Of a stretch of DNA of 64,000 nucleotides, positions 50,592-58,824 are shown piece after piece (position 1 is the stretch's first letter; each line of letters opens with the position of its first letter). The position numbers were made by a program, and so were the translations under genes. A model generated the notes under the pieces. The model was not told where the DNA came from. It made no database searches and saw only the letters and a program-made list of their open reading frames with translations. The stretch is taken from assembly GCA_012719445.1 (NCBI GenBank), contig JAAYAH010000037.1:62001-126000 (forward strand). The letters run 5' to 3'. Origin of the DNA: Actinomycetales bacterium. GTDB lineage: Bacteria; Actinomycetota; Actinomycetes; Actinomycetales; Kineosporiaceae.

Positions 50592-53069
50592 ATGAGACTT
50601 CTCCCACCGGCCCTGCTCGCCGCCGCTCTCGCGTCCGCCCTGCTCGCCGTCCCGACCGCGACCGCGACGTCGGTCGACGCCGGACCGCGGCCAGTCTCCC
50701 CCCGGATCACCTCCCTCGCGGTGCCGGCGGTACCCCCCGTCGCACCCGCGGCGAGGGCCCGGGCCGGTGCGACGGCGGAGGGCCCGGCCGGAGCGTCCGG
50801 CCCGGTGCTGGTCGCGGAGATCAGCAGGGACCGGACGTCGCCGTTCGACGTCGCCGCTCTCACCTGGGACGCGGGGTCGACCCCCGGCGGCATGGCCGTC
50901 ACCGTCGCGGTGCACCGGGAGAGCCGGTGGACGGACTGGGAGCCGTTGGAGCCCATGGACGGCGAGGGGCCCGACGCCGGGACCGCCGAGGCCGCGGGCA
51001 GCGCCGCAAGGGTGGGTACCGACCCCCTGCTCACCGAGCGGGCGGACGGCATCAGGGTGCTGGTGCGCTCCGCGACCGGTGACGCCCCGCGCGGGCTCCG
51101 GCTGGAGCTCATCGACGCCGGGCGGTCCTCGGCCGACGGCACCTCCCCGGACGCAGCCCCCGAGGTCGCCGCCGCGACCGTCGCCGGGGGCGCCGCGACC
51201 CGGTGGGCGCCCGACGGTCGCCGGGACGCCGCCCTGGCCTCCGCCCCGGCCCACCACCCCAGCCTGATCACCCGCAGGCAGTGGGGTGCCGACGAGCGGT
51301 TGCGCAACGACGACCCCGGGACCAACCCGACGGTGAAGGCGCTGATCCTGCACCACACCGCCGGCTCCAACAGCTACTCCAAGGCCGGGGCCTACGCGCA
51401 GATCCGGGGGGTGTACGCCTACCACACCCGGGCACTGCACTGGAGCGACATCGCCTACAACATCGTCATCGACCGGTACGGCCGGATCTACGAGGGGCGG
51501 GCGGGCAGCATCACGCAGGCGGTGCGCGGAGCCCACTCCGGCGGGTTCAACGTCAACACCATGGGCATCTCGGTGCTGGGGAACTTCGACGTCGCCCGGC
51601 CCCCTGCCGCCGTCGTCAACGCAGTCACCCGGGTCATGACCTGGAAGGCCGAGCAGTACGGGATCAATCCCGGCGGCAGCACCCGGCTCACCTCGGCCGG
51701 TGGGGGAACCGCCCGGTGGGGCGCCGGCAAGACGGTGACGAAGCCGGTGCTCATGGGACACCGCGACGTCGGGCTGACGGCCTGTCCCGGCCGCTACCTC
51801 TACGCGCACCTGTCGGCGGTCCGCGCCTCGGTGCGGACGTCGATGAGGCCCGGCCTCACCGGGGCGTCCCTGTCGGCCCGCACGGTCCGCCACGGGGGGA
51901 AACCGCTGGTGTTCTCCGCCGGCGTGCCGACCACCCAGGACTGGACCCTCACCGTCACCTCGCCGTGCGCGGGTGTGGTGCGGACCCTGTCCGGGCAGAC
52001 GAGGTCCCGGATCCAGGCGGCCTGGGACCTCAGGGACTCCTCCGGTGAGCAGGTTCCGCCCGGGGCCTACCGGCTCGCGGTGACCACCCGGTCGCCCGCG
52101 GGCCGGGGGCCGACGTGGACCGCCGACGTCGAGATCCTGACCACCCAGGACGCGCCGGTGCCCGGCTGCGCAGCGGGCAGGATCAGCGCGGCCGACGTCT
52201 ACGCCACCTCGGTGCTCGTCGGGCGGGCGGCGTTCCCGCGGGCGACGAGCGCCGTCCTGGCCGCGGCCACGACCACCGGGACGACCGCGGCCCCCCTCGC
52301 CGCGGCCAAACACGCCCCGCTGCTGCTCACCACCGCCGACCGGTTGCCCGCGTCGGTCGCGGCCGACCTCCGCTCGCGCGGGGTGAGCCGGGTGTGGCTG
52401 GTCGGCAGCACGGGGTCGATCCGACCGGCCGTGGAGCGGCAGCTCCGTGAGCTCGGGGTGACCACGGTGACGAGGATCACCGGGAGCACCACGTACCTCT
52501 CGGCGGCCAGGGTCGCCGAGGCCATGGCACCCACCTCGGGGGAGGCCGTGCTGATACCCGGCAGCGGCTGGGGGTTCCGGGAGGCCATGGCCGCCGGCGG
52601 GGCGGCCGCCGGGACCGGCCGGCCGATCCTCTTCGTCACCAGGGCCGGGGTCCCCGCCGCGACGGCGGATGCCCTGAGGTCGTTGCGGATCAGGACCGTG
52701 CTGCTCGTCGAGGGGAGGGACGCCGTCGGCCCGGCGGTACGGAAGCGCCTCGCCGAACTGGGGGTCACCACGGTGACCAGGGTCTCGGCGAACGGCCGGG
52801 TCGCCGTGGCGGCCGGGGTCGCGGAGGCCGTCGCCGACCTGCTGCCGAGGGGGGCCGCGGCGGTGGTCGGGGTCGACGACCCGGACCCGCTCACCGTGGT
52901 CGCGGCGAGCGGGCTGGCACGTCCCGTGCTCGTGACGCGGAGGTCCGCGGTGCCCGAGGAGGCTCGTGCCCTGCTGAGGCGGAGCACGGTCTCGACCGTG
53001 CTGGTTGTCGGGGGCCGGGACGCCGTCAGCACGGGCACCATCCGCGCCCTGGCCTCGGCGGTGCGGTGA
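50592..53069 (+). CDS. Secreted N-acetylmuramoyl-L-alanine amidase with cell-wall-binding repeats
   Basis: An exported wall hydrolase of about 825 residues (from ATG 50592; GTGs at 50556 and 50574 are alternatives). The signal peptide is MRLLPPALLAAALASALLA with a likely cut after TATA. A beta-rich region follows (about 40-190), then an Amidase_2/PGRP domain (about 215-400): RRQWGADERLR, LILHHTAGSNSYS with the first zinc His, GAHSGGFNVNTMGISVLG, and GHRDVGLTACPGRYLY with His and Cys ligands. A FlgD-like domain comes next (SSGEQVPPGAYRLAVTTRS). The C-terminal 300 residues are three cell-wall-binding-2 repeats (RISAADVYATSVLVGRAAFP, TRITGSTTYLSAARVAEAM and so on). It should cleave the MurNAc-L-Ala bond while bound to wall polymer. 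Confidence 0.9.
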   Translation: MRLLPPALLAAALASALLAVPTATATSVDAGPRPVSPRITSLAVPAVPPVAPAARARAGATAEGPAGASGPVLVAEISRDRTSPFDVAALTWDAGSTPGGMAVTVAVHRESRWTDWEPLEPMDGEGPDAGTAEAAGSAARVGTDPLLTERADGIRVLVRSATGDAPRGLRLELIDAGRSSADGTSPDAAPEVAAATVAGGAATRWAPDGRRDAALASAPAHHPSLITRRQWGADERLRNDDPGTNPTVKALILHHTAGSNSYSKAGAYAQIRGVYAYHTRALHWSDIAYNIVIDRYGRIYEGRAGSITQAVRGAHSGGFNVNTMGISVLGNFDVARPPAAVVNAVTRVMTWKAEQYGINPGGSTRLTSAGGGTARWGAGKTVTKPVLMGHRDVGLTACPGRYLYAHLSAVRASVRTSMRPGLTGASLSARTVRHGGKPLVFSAGVPTTQDWTLTVTSPCAGVVRTLSGQTRSRIQAAWDLRDSSGEQVPPGAYRLAVTTRSPAGRGPTWTADVEILTTQDAPVPGCAAGRISAADVYATSVLVGRAAFPRATSAVLAAATTTGTTAAPLAAAKHAPLLLTTADRLPASVAADLRSRGVSRVWLVGSTGSIRPAVERQLRELGVTTVTRITGSTTYLSAARVAEAMAPTSGEAVLIPGSGWGFREAMAAGGAAAGTGRPILFVTRAGVPAATADALRSLRIRTVLLVEGRDAVGPAVRKRLAELGVTTVTRVSANGRVAVAAGVAEAVADLLPRGAAAVVGVDDPDPLTVVAASGLARPVLVTRRSAVPEEARALLRRSTVSTVLVVGGRDAVSTGTIRALASAVR

Positions 53070-53240
53070 TGGGCCGTCACGTGGCTGCGGCGCCGCCTCG
53101 CCGTGGGGGCGGGCGAGCCGGCAGGCGGCGTGGGCCGTCGGACCGCCGGGCCAGGGCGCTGCGGGGCCGCCACGTGCGGGGCGGCCGTCCGGCGCCCGGG
53201 GCTCGACGCGAGCGGAGCGCACTCCTGCCGCCGGAGCTTT

Positions 53241-53293
53241 CATGATCTTGGTGGATCCGGCACCGTACGCGGTCCGGATCCACCAAGATCTTG
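53241..53293. repeat. 53-bp palindromic element, copy C
   Basis: Inverted repeat with 19-bp arms (53241-53259, 53275-53293; one mismatch) and a 15-nt loop. The left arm is identical to that of copy B. It lies between the amidase and FHA genes, both on the plus strand. Confidence 0.9.
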
Positions 53294-53409
53294 TGAAGGC
53301 CCGGTGGGGCAAGGGGCTCCTCCCGGGCTGAGCCAGGATGGAGGCGCCGTCCCCGGCCGGGTGCGACCCGGCAGGCGGGAGAGCCGGCAGACGGGGAGAG
53401 GCGGACGCG

Positions 53410-54195
53410 GTGCGTACCGGGGCGGAGACCGTGCTCATCTGGGTTCCCGAGCCGCCGGGCGGCGCCGGTCCGCAGTCGGTGGAACTCGTTCCCGGCGGGA
53501 CGGCGACCTTCGGCCGGGGCGAGCAGGGGCATCCCGTCGACGTCCGGCTCCCGGACGCCGCGGTGTCCCGGATCGCCGGCCGGATCCGGGCCGTCGAGGA
53601 CTTCTGGATGATCAGCAACCTGAGCGCCGGGACCACCTACGTCGTGGAGAACCCCGAGGGCGGGGGCGAGTTCGTCAAGGTCGCGCCGGGACGGCTGGAC
53701 ATGCCGGTGCCCTTCGAGTTCGCCCGGGTCGTCGTGCCCTCGACCGGCGGTCCGGCGTCCTTCCAGGTATTCGCGCCGAGGCACCAGTTCGGCGATCCCC
53801 ACGTCCCGGGGCTGGGCGGGGCGGGGGAGCCCACCGTCCAGGCGTTCCCGCTCGACCGGACGGCCAAGTACTTCCTCGTCCTCGTCGCCATGTGCGAGCC
53901 GGCCCTGCGGGACAGCACCTCGGTCGCGATCCCGACCGCCGCGGAGATCGTGCAGCGGCTCGGCGGGCACCCGTCCTGCGGCGATCTCACCGTGTCGGCG
54001 GTGCACTTCCACATCGACTACCTGGCGTCGCACAAGCTGAGGGTGAAGGAGCGGGCGCGCGAGGGGCAGCAGTCGCGCACCGAGTGGCAGCGGTCGGCCC
54101 TGGTCTCGCTGGCGCTGCGGTTCGACCTGGTGCGCGAGGACCACCTGGCCCTGCTCCCGCCGGTGGGTGCCACCTCCAGGACCCGGACCAGGTGA
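53410..54195 (+). CDS. FHA domain protein with C-terminal winged-helix-like region
   Basis: A 261-residue cytoplasmic protein. An FHA-like fold spans about 8-110: VELVPGGTATFGRGEQG, DVRLPDAAVSRIAGRIRAVED and WMISNLSAGTTYVVENPEG. The Gly-Arg and Ser-Arg phosphate-contact positions are kept, but the conserved His of the SRxH motif is Ala (SRIAG). The C-terminal half (PTAAEIVQRLGGHPSC...FHIDYLASHKLRVKERARE) resembles a winged helix seen with some actinobacterial FHA proteins. The GTG at 53410 follows GGGGAGAGG; an ATG at 53338 is a longer option. It converges, 12 bp apart, with a Ser/Thr kinase gene, so it is a plausible phosphothreonine reader for that kinase. Confidence 0.8.
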   Translation: MRTGAETVLIWVPEPPGGAGPQSVELVPGGTATFGRGEQGHPVDVRLPDAAVSRIAGRIRAVEDFWMISNLSAGTTYVVENPEGGGEFVKVAPGRLDMPVPFEFARVVVPSTGGPASFQVFAPRHQFGDPHVPGLGGAGEPTVQAFPLDRTAKYFLVLVAMCEPALRDSTSVAIPTAAEIVQRLGGHPSCGDLTVSAVHFHIDYLASHKLRVKERAREGQQSRTEWQRSALVSLALRFDLVREDHLALLPPVGATSRTRTR

Positions 54196-54207
54196 CGGGC
54201 GGTGCGG

Positions 54208-55950
54208 TCAGCCGGGCGGCGTGCCGGGCCGGGTCCGTCCGGGGTCGTACAGGGCGCGGTAGTACTCGACCCGGGCGACGAACCCGCCTGCCTCCGGCGG
54301 GATCCCGTTCACCGCGCGCACCCGCTCGGTGTTGAACTGGTACCCCGCCGCAACCAGCAGCCCCGGGTCGCCGGGGACGCCGGTGAGCTCCGGCAGGTAC
54401 CGGCAGGCGAACCGGCCGACCGCGGAGACGGACATCTCCGGCGGGAACGGCGGGGTGGGGACCGAGGCCTGCTGCTCCGGTGGCAGGTGGTATCGCAGCA
54501 CCCGGGGGGTCCACCGGGCGATGCCGTACTCGTCCCGCGCCGGATCGGCGAGGTCGGGGTCGAAGTCGCTCTCCACCTTGAGGATGGCAGCGACCAGGGC
54601 GGGTGAGAGCCCCGACAGGGAACAGGACGTGCCGGCCTGGACGATCAGGGCCCGGTACCGCACCGGGATCCCGACTCCGGTGCGCAGCGTGCCCGCGCCG
54701 ACCACCGTGCCGGCCGTGCCCGTCGTCGGCGTCGTGGCCGTCGGTGTGGCGGGCGAGGTCCCGGTGGCCGGGGACGGGCCCTCCGGTGCACCCCCCGCCG
54801 TCGGCGCCGGGACCGCTCCGCCGGTGCCCGGGACGCCGACCGGCCCGCGCGCCGCCTCCTGCCCGGTGGGCTCCTCCGGGAGGCCGGGGAGCCAGCCGGG
54901 CCGTTCCACGAGCGTCGCCGCGGCGCCGAGGGCCACGAACAGGCAGGCCGTGGCCAGCGCCGGCGACGCCCGGCGGAGGCCCCGTCGCCTGCGCCGCGGG
55001 CGGCGGGGCATGGCGAGCGTCCGCGCCCTGGCGGCGACGGTCGCCATGGCGGTGGCCCCCCGGCGGGCGGGGTCGCGTTCGAGGCAGTCCGCGACGAGCT
55101 CGCGCCAGCCGGTGGGGAGCGCCGTCAGCGAGGTCAGCTCCCCCCGCCCGGCGGCGTACTCGGTCGCGGCGGCGAACCGGGCCCGGCTGGTGCTGCCGGG
55201 GAACGGCAGCCCGCCGGTGAGCAGCTGGAAGGCGGTCACACCGAACGCCCAGGTGTCGGCCGTGGTACGCACCGCGCGGCCGCGGACGCTCAGCGTCTCG
55301 GCCTGTGCCTCGGGCGGGGTGTGGTCGATCGAGCCGACCGGGGGGAGGTACCCGTGGGTGCCCTCCAGCTCCGCGGTCAGGCCGAAGTCGGTCAGCCGGG
55401 TGGAGCCGTCCGGCATCACGAGCACGTTGGCCGGCTTGACGTCGCCGTGCACCCAGCCCGCGGCGTGCAGGTGGGCCAGCGTGTCCGCGAGCTCGGCCAC
55501 CATCCGGGGTGCTCGGGGAACGGGTCGGCCCGGGCATCGGTCGAGCAGGGTCTGCACCGTGTCGGTCGCCAGCTCCATGACGAGGACGACGCATCCGTCC
55601 AGCTCGGGGTCGCCGGGGTCGGTGACGGTGAGCATCTCGTAGGTGCGCACCAGCCCCGGGTGTTCGGGGAGCGACCGGGCTCGCTGCTCGCGCCGGGCCA
55701 TGTCGGCAACGTGCCGCAGGTGACGCGGGGTGAGGGTGCCGGCGGGCAGGAACTTCAGCGCCGCCCGGGCCGGTAGCTCCGCCGCGCCGGAGACCCGCCG
55801 GTCGGTGGCCGTCCGGCGGGTGGTCGTCCGGCGGGCGGCGTAGACGCTGCCCCAACTGCCGGTCGCGATCCCCGAGACGACCCGCCAGCGGCCGACCCGG
55901 TACCCCGGAGGCACCCTGACCGCCCAGGCGTCGGGTGCCTCCGTGACCAC
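54208..55950 (-). CDS. Transmembrane Ser/Thr kinase fused to an outer lytic-transglycosylase-like domain
   Basis: A 580-residue protein with three parts. The kinase domain (about 18-305) has the Gly loop GIATGSWGSVY, Lys66 in AALKFLP, catalytic Asp170 in HGDVKPANVLV, metal Asp188 in TDFG and the APE-like TPPEAQ; it is HGD rather than HRD. After an Arg cluster (PRRPRRRRRGLRR) comes one TM segment (331-349), then a Pro/Thr/Ala linker of about 75 residues. The C-terminal domain (about 430-575) looks like an SLT/lysozyme fold: LSPALVAAILKVESDFDP with Glu460 in the catalytic position, YGIARWTP, and AAGYQFNTERVRAVNGIPP. It may sense or cut peptidoglycan outside and signal by phosphorylation inside; inference. 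GGAG precedes the GTG. Confidence 0.85.
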   Translation of the reverse strand: MVTEAPDAWAVRVPPGYRVGRWRVVSGIATGSWGSVYAARRTTTRRTATDRRVSGAAELPARAALKFLPAGTLTPRHLRHVADMARREQRARSLPEHPGLVRTYEMLTVTDPGDPELDGCVVLVMELATDTVQTLLDRCPGRPVPRAPRMVAELADTLAHLHAAGWVHGDVKPANVLVMPDGSTRLTDFGLTAELEGTHGYLPPVGSIDHTPPEAQAETLSVRGRAVRTTADTWAFGVTAFQLLTGGLPFPGSTSRARFAAATEYAAGRGELTSLTALPTGWRELVADCLERDPARRGATAMATVAARARTLAMPRRPRRRRRGLRRASPALATACLFVALGAAATLVERPGWLPGLPEEPTGQEAARGPVGVPGTGGAVPAPTAGGAPEGPSPATGTSPATPTATTPTTGTAGTVVGAGTLRTGVGIPVRYRALIVQAGTSCSLSGLSPALVAAILKVESDFDPDLADPARDEYGIARWTPRVLRYHLPPEQQASVPTPPFPPEMSVSAVGRFACRYLPELTGVPGDPGLLVAAGYQFNTERVRAVNGIPPEAGGFVARVEYYRALYDPGRTRPGTPPG

Positions 55951-56040
55951 CGGGCCAACTCCTCACCTCGCGTGGGTGAGGATGATAGGGCCGCTCCCGG
56001 CCGCCGGGGGACCGACCCGTGGCGGGCGGGCGGACTCCAC

Positions 56041-56658
56041 TCAGGCGGAGTACCCGCGCAGGGCGATCCAGTGGGCCATCCGGGCCGTGGTCATCCAGTA
56101 CCAGCCGTAGCCGTTGGCGTCGGCGGAGTCGGCGACCTTCACGAGGTCGCCGTCGGCGCCGTACCCGACGATCGTCAGGTAGTGACCGCCGCTGTAGGTG
56201 TGCCAGTCACCGTCGGTGTCCACGGCCGATCCGACCACGTTCGCGACGATCGCGTACCCGCGGGGGATGTCGTAGGTGACGTCCCACCGGAGCCGGGAGA
56301 TCTCGGCACTCGTCGCGTAGTACCTGGGGACCATCTTGGTCTCGTAGAACGACGTGGACGCGAGCCCGTTGAGCACCCGGGTGACGTCGTACGCCGAGTT
56401 GGTGCCGGCGGTGGTCGTCCCCAGCCGGCCGGCGATGTAGCTCTGGCTGTAGGTGTACCCGCGAGCGGTCAGGGCCATCCTGGTCGCGGCGGGGCCGCAG
56501 TAGTAGCCGTTCTGCTGCCACTGGAACGTGTAGCTGACCTGTGCGGACGCCGCCGCGGTCGCGGGGGGCGCCGTCATCGTGGTGGTCGTCACCACCGCGA
56601 GGCCGACGGCGGCGGCCGTGGTGAGTGCCCTGACGGTCCTGGTCCTGGTCATGATCAT
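56041..56658 (-). CDS. Secreted C39-like cysteine peptidase
   Basis: A 205-residue exported protein. The Sec signal peptide covers about residues 1-36 (TRTVRALTTAAAVGLAVVTT, cut near ATAAA). The papain-like C39_2 domain has Cys54 in QNGYYCGPAATRMAL, His159 in YSGGHYLTIVGYG and Asp177 in KVADSAD, so the catalytic triad appears complete. The mature domain is Tyr/Trp-rich and small. It probably acts as an outer-surface or secreted protease; the substrate is unknown. GGGAG lies upstream of the ATG pair at 56658/56652. It is divergent from the S55 peptidase gene. Confidence 0.85.
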   Translation of the reverse strand: MIMTRTRTVRALTTAAAVGLAVVTTTTMTAPPATAAASAQVSYTFQWQQNGYYCGPAATRMALTARGYTYSQSYIAGRLGTTTAGTNSAYDVTRVLNGLASTSFYETKMVPRYYATSAEISRLRWDVTYDIPRGYAIVANVVGSAVDTDGDWHTYSGGHYLTIVGYGADGDLVKVADSADANGYGWYWMTTARMAHWIALRGYSA

Positions 56659-56744
56659 GGCTCTCCCGGGCTCCCTTCTCCGATGCGCCGGACGGGCGGT
56701 CCCCCCGGCGCGCTCACCGTTCCACCGCGGGCGAGCCCGGGGAA

Positions 56745-56760
56745 CCTGGAGGCCTCCAGG
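56745..56760. promoter_or_regulatory. 16-bp perfect palindrome between divergent peptidase genes
   Basis: CCTGGAGGCCTCCAGG lies in the 257-bp spacer between the C39 and S55 peptidase genes, about 90 bp before the C39 start. It could be an operator for a dimeric regulator controlling one or both genes. The GC-rich background makes chance palindromes less rare, so confidence is modest. Otherwise the spacer holds no gene. Confidence 0.45.
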
Positions 56761-56915
56761 GTGGGATCCCTGCGGGAGCGTGGCCGGATGCGGGGGGCCG
56801 GATGCGGGGCGGCGGACCGGGAGCGGGGGGACTTCTCGTTCCCCCTGTCAACCTCCGGGGGGCACGGCGGCGTATGGAAGTGCGACCTCATCACTCCTGA
56901 GACGGGGGACCTCCT

Positions 56916-58679
56916 GTGCATCGCAGACGCATGACCATCGCCGCCGCGGCCGTGACCACGTTCCTGTCCGGGATCGGCCTCGCCGCCCCGGCCTCCTTCG
57001 CCGCCGATCCGACCGTCGCGCCGATCGCCTGTCCGGACACCTTCCCGACGGCCGAGGCCGTCGACGGGGTGGCCGGTGTCGGCTGGACGGTCGAACGTGG
57101 TACCCGGCCGTCATCCTTCACCGCGACCGTCCTCGGCCGGGTGACCGACGGAATCGCTCCCGGTGTCGACATGATCATGGCCGATCTCGACTCGCCCGCG
57201 CTCACCAGGGCCGGCGGTGTCTGGGCCGGCATGTCGGGATCGCCGGTCTATGCCAAGGACGGGCGCCTGATCGGGGCGGTGTCCTACACCCTCGGCATGA
57301 ACACCTCGATCGCGGGACTGACCCCTGCCGCGTCCCTGAAGGCGCTGCTCGGCAGGCAGTCGGAGACGTCGAAGGTGGTGAAGGGCACGGAGCGGGTCGC
57401 CGTCCCGGCCCGGGAGTTGGACGCGCTCGCCGCCACCCGCGAGGTGACCGAGCAGGAGGCGGCCAGCACAGGGTTCCGGCGACTGGAGATCCCGGTCACG
57501 GTCACCGGGTCCGCCACGGCGGCCAGGAAGGCGCTGAGCACCTCCGGCAGGGGTGTCGGCGGGCTGCGGGTCGTGTCCGGCGGCGCGAGCGGCACCACCT
57601 CGGCCGCTGCGGCGACCGAGGTGGTGCCGGGAGGCAACTTCGCCGTCTCGCTGGCGTACGGCACCTGGACGGCTGCCGGGGTCGGAACGACGACCATGGT
57701 CTGCGACGGGAAGGCCGTCGGCTTCGGGCACCCCGTGCTCGGCTTCGGCGTGTCGGCCAACACCGCGCACCTCGCCGACGCGGTCTACGTCCAGAGGGAC
57801 GAGGTGAACGGCTCCTACAAGGTCGCCAACATCGGCGGGATCGTCGGGACCGTGACCTCCGACCGGACCGCCGGCGTGATGGCCACCCTCGGTGAGGGTC
57901 CGAAGGCGGTGCCGGTCACGAGCAGGCTCACCGCCGACGACGGGACGGTCACCGCGACCACGACCTGGTGCACCGAGCCGTACTACGTCGATCGGGCGGC
58001 CGGCTTCCACCTCCTCTCCTCGATCGCCACGGTGCAGGGAGCAGACGCCAGCGGCGGGTCGGCCGCGTTGACGACGAGGATCACGGGGGTGCGGGGGACC
58101 GGCACGGCGTTCACCCTGACCCGGAGCGACCACTACGGGGCGGTGCGGTTCCTCGGGGAGGAGATCGCCAAGCCGGTCATGGACACGGTGTGGGCCCTCG
58201 CCGACACGTCGCTCGAGAACGCTCGGATCACCGGCGTGACGTTCAGCGGCAGCGTCAGCGAGACGGTGAGGCAGTACCACGTGACCGGCGTCGCGGTGAG
58301 GAAGGGCTCGAGCTACGTCACGGTCCCGAAGGTGATCACCGCGAAGCCCGGTACGACGGTCCGGGTCAGGGTGACCCTCGGCGACCTCGGCGGGTTCACC
58401 ACCAAGAACGTCGTCCTCGCCGTCCCCGTACCCGCGAAGACCCGGGGCTGGACGGGCTCGATCGACCTGGCCCTCGGCTCCCAGGGGCTCGACCTCTCGG
58501 CCTCCTCCTACGCCGCGCTGCTCACGAGCCTGCGGAACGCCCCGACCAACGACCTGTACCTCGGTGAGCTCACCCTGGAGAATCCCAGCACCGGCAGGGT
58601 CACGAGGTCGACGGTGTCCCGCCGACTCAACGGCGAAGTGACGCCGTACACCAGGACGCTGAGGATCAGGGTCGGCTGA
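56916..58679 (+). CDS. Secreted SpoIVB-type (S55) serine peptidase-like protein
   Basis: A 587-residue exported protein. The signal peptide (VHRRRMTIAAAAVTTFLSG...AAPASFAA) is followed by an S55 domain (about 40-330). Catalytic candidates are Ser107 in GVWAGMSGSPVYAKDG and the His in VGFGHPVLGFG, with TVTSDRTAGVMATLG downstream; all three blocks match SpoIVB-like proteins. The C-terminal 250 residues are beta-rich and of unknown fold. In spore formers SpoIVB triggers sigma-K processing, but large secreted S55 proteins also occur in actinobacteria with unknown roles. GGGGGA lies 6 nt before the GTG. It is followed by a perfect 25-bp hairpin. Confidence 0.82.
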   Translation: MHRRRMTIAAAAVTTFLSGIGLAAPASFAADPTVAPIACPDTFPTAEAVDGVAGVGWTVERGTRPSSFTATVLGRVTDGIAPGVDMIMADLDSPALTRAGGVWAGMSGSPVYAKDGRLIGAVSYTLGMNTSIAGLTPAASLKALLGRQSETSKVVKGTERVAVPARELDALAATREVTEQEAASTGFRRLEIPVTVTGSATAARKALSTSGRGVGGLRVVSGGASGTTSAAAATEVVPGGNFAVSLAYGTWTAAGVGTTTMVCDGKAVGFGHPVLGFGVSANTAHLADAVYVQRDEVNGSYKVANIGGIVGTVTSDRTAGVMATLGEGPKAVPVTSRLTADDGTVTATTTWCTEPYYVDRAAGFHLLSSIATVQGADASGGSAALTTRITGVRGTGTAFTLTRSDHYGAVRFLGEEIAKPVMDTVWALADTSLENARITGVTFSGSVSETVRQYHVTGVAVRKGSSYVTVPKVITAKPGTTVRVRVTLGDLGGFTTKNVVLAVPVPAKTRGWTGSIDLALGSQGLDLSASSYAALLTSLRNAPTNDLYLGELTLENPSTGRVTRSTVSRRLNGEVTPYTRTLRIRVG

Positions 58680-58698
58680 TCCGGCAGGTCCTGCCACC

Positions 58699-58753
58699 AC
58701 TCCGTCGCGGCGGTCCGCGACCCGAGGAGGGTCGCGGACCGCCGCGACGGAGT
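58699..58753. terminator. Perfect 25-bp stem hairpin
   Basis: Arms 58699-58723 and 58729-58753 are perfectly complementary over 25 bp, with the 5-nt loop GAGGA. It begins 20 bp after the stop codon of the S55 gene and ends 72 bp before the next gene. This is the strongest hairpin noticed in the window. It is a likely terminator, but a perfect stem of this length is unusual and could come from a recent inverted duplication. Confidence 0.8.
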
Positions 58754-58824
58754 CGCCGGTCGGCACTCCGGAGGCTGCGGGGCAGGGGGCCGGGAGCACG
58801 GATCGGGAAGGTAACGTCGCCGTC

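Noticed and set aside
55961-55981. A hairpin (CCTCAC/GTGAGG) overlapping the ribosome-binding site of the kinase gene, as a possible riboregulator
   Set aside because: The stem has only 6 bp and such short pairings are common at this GC content. No further structure supports regulation.
56916-58679. Sporulation role for the SpoIVB-type peptidase
   Set aside because: No other sporulation gene is present and secreted S55 proteins also occur in non-endospore-forming actinobacteria, so no sporulation function is claimed.
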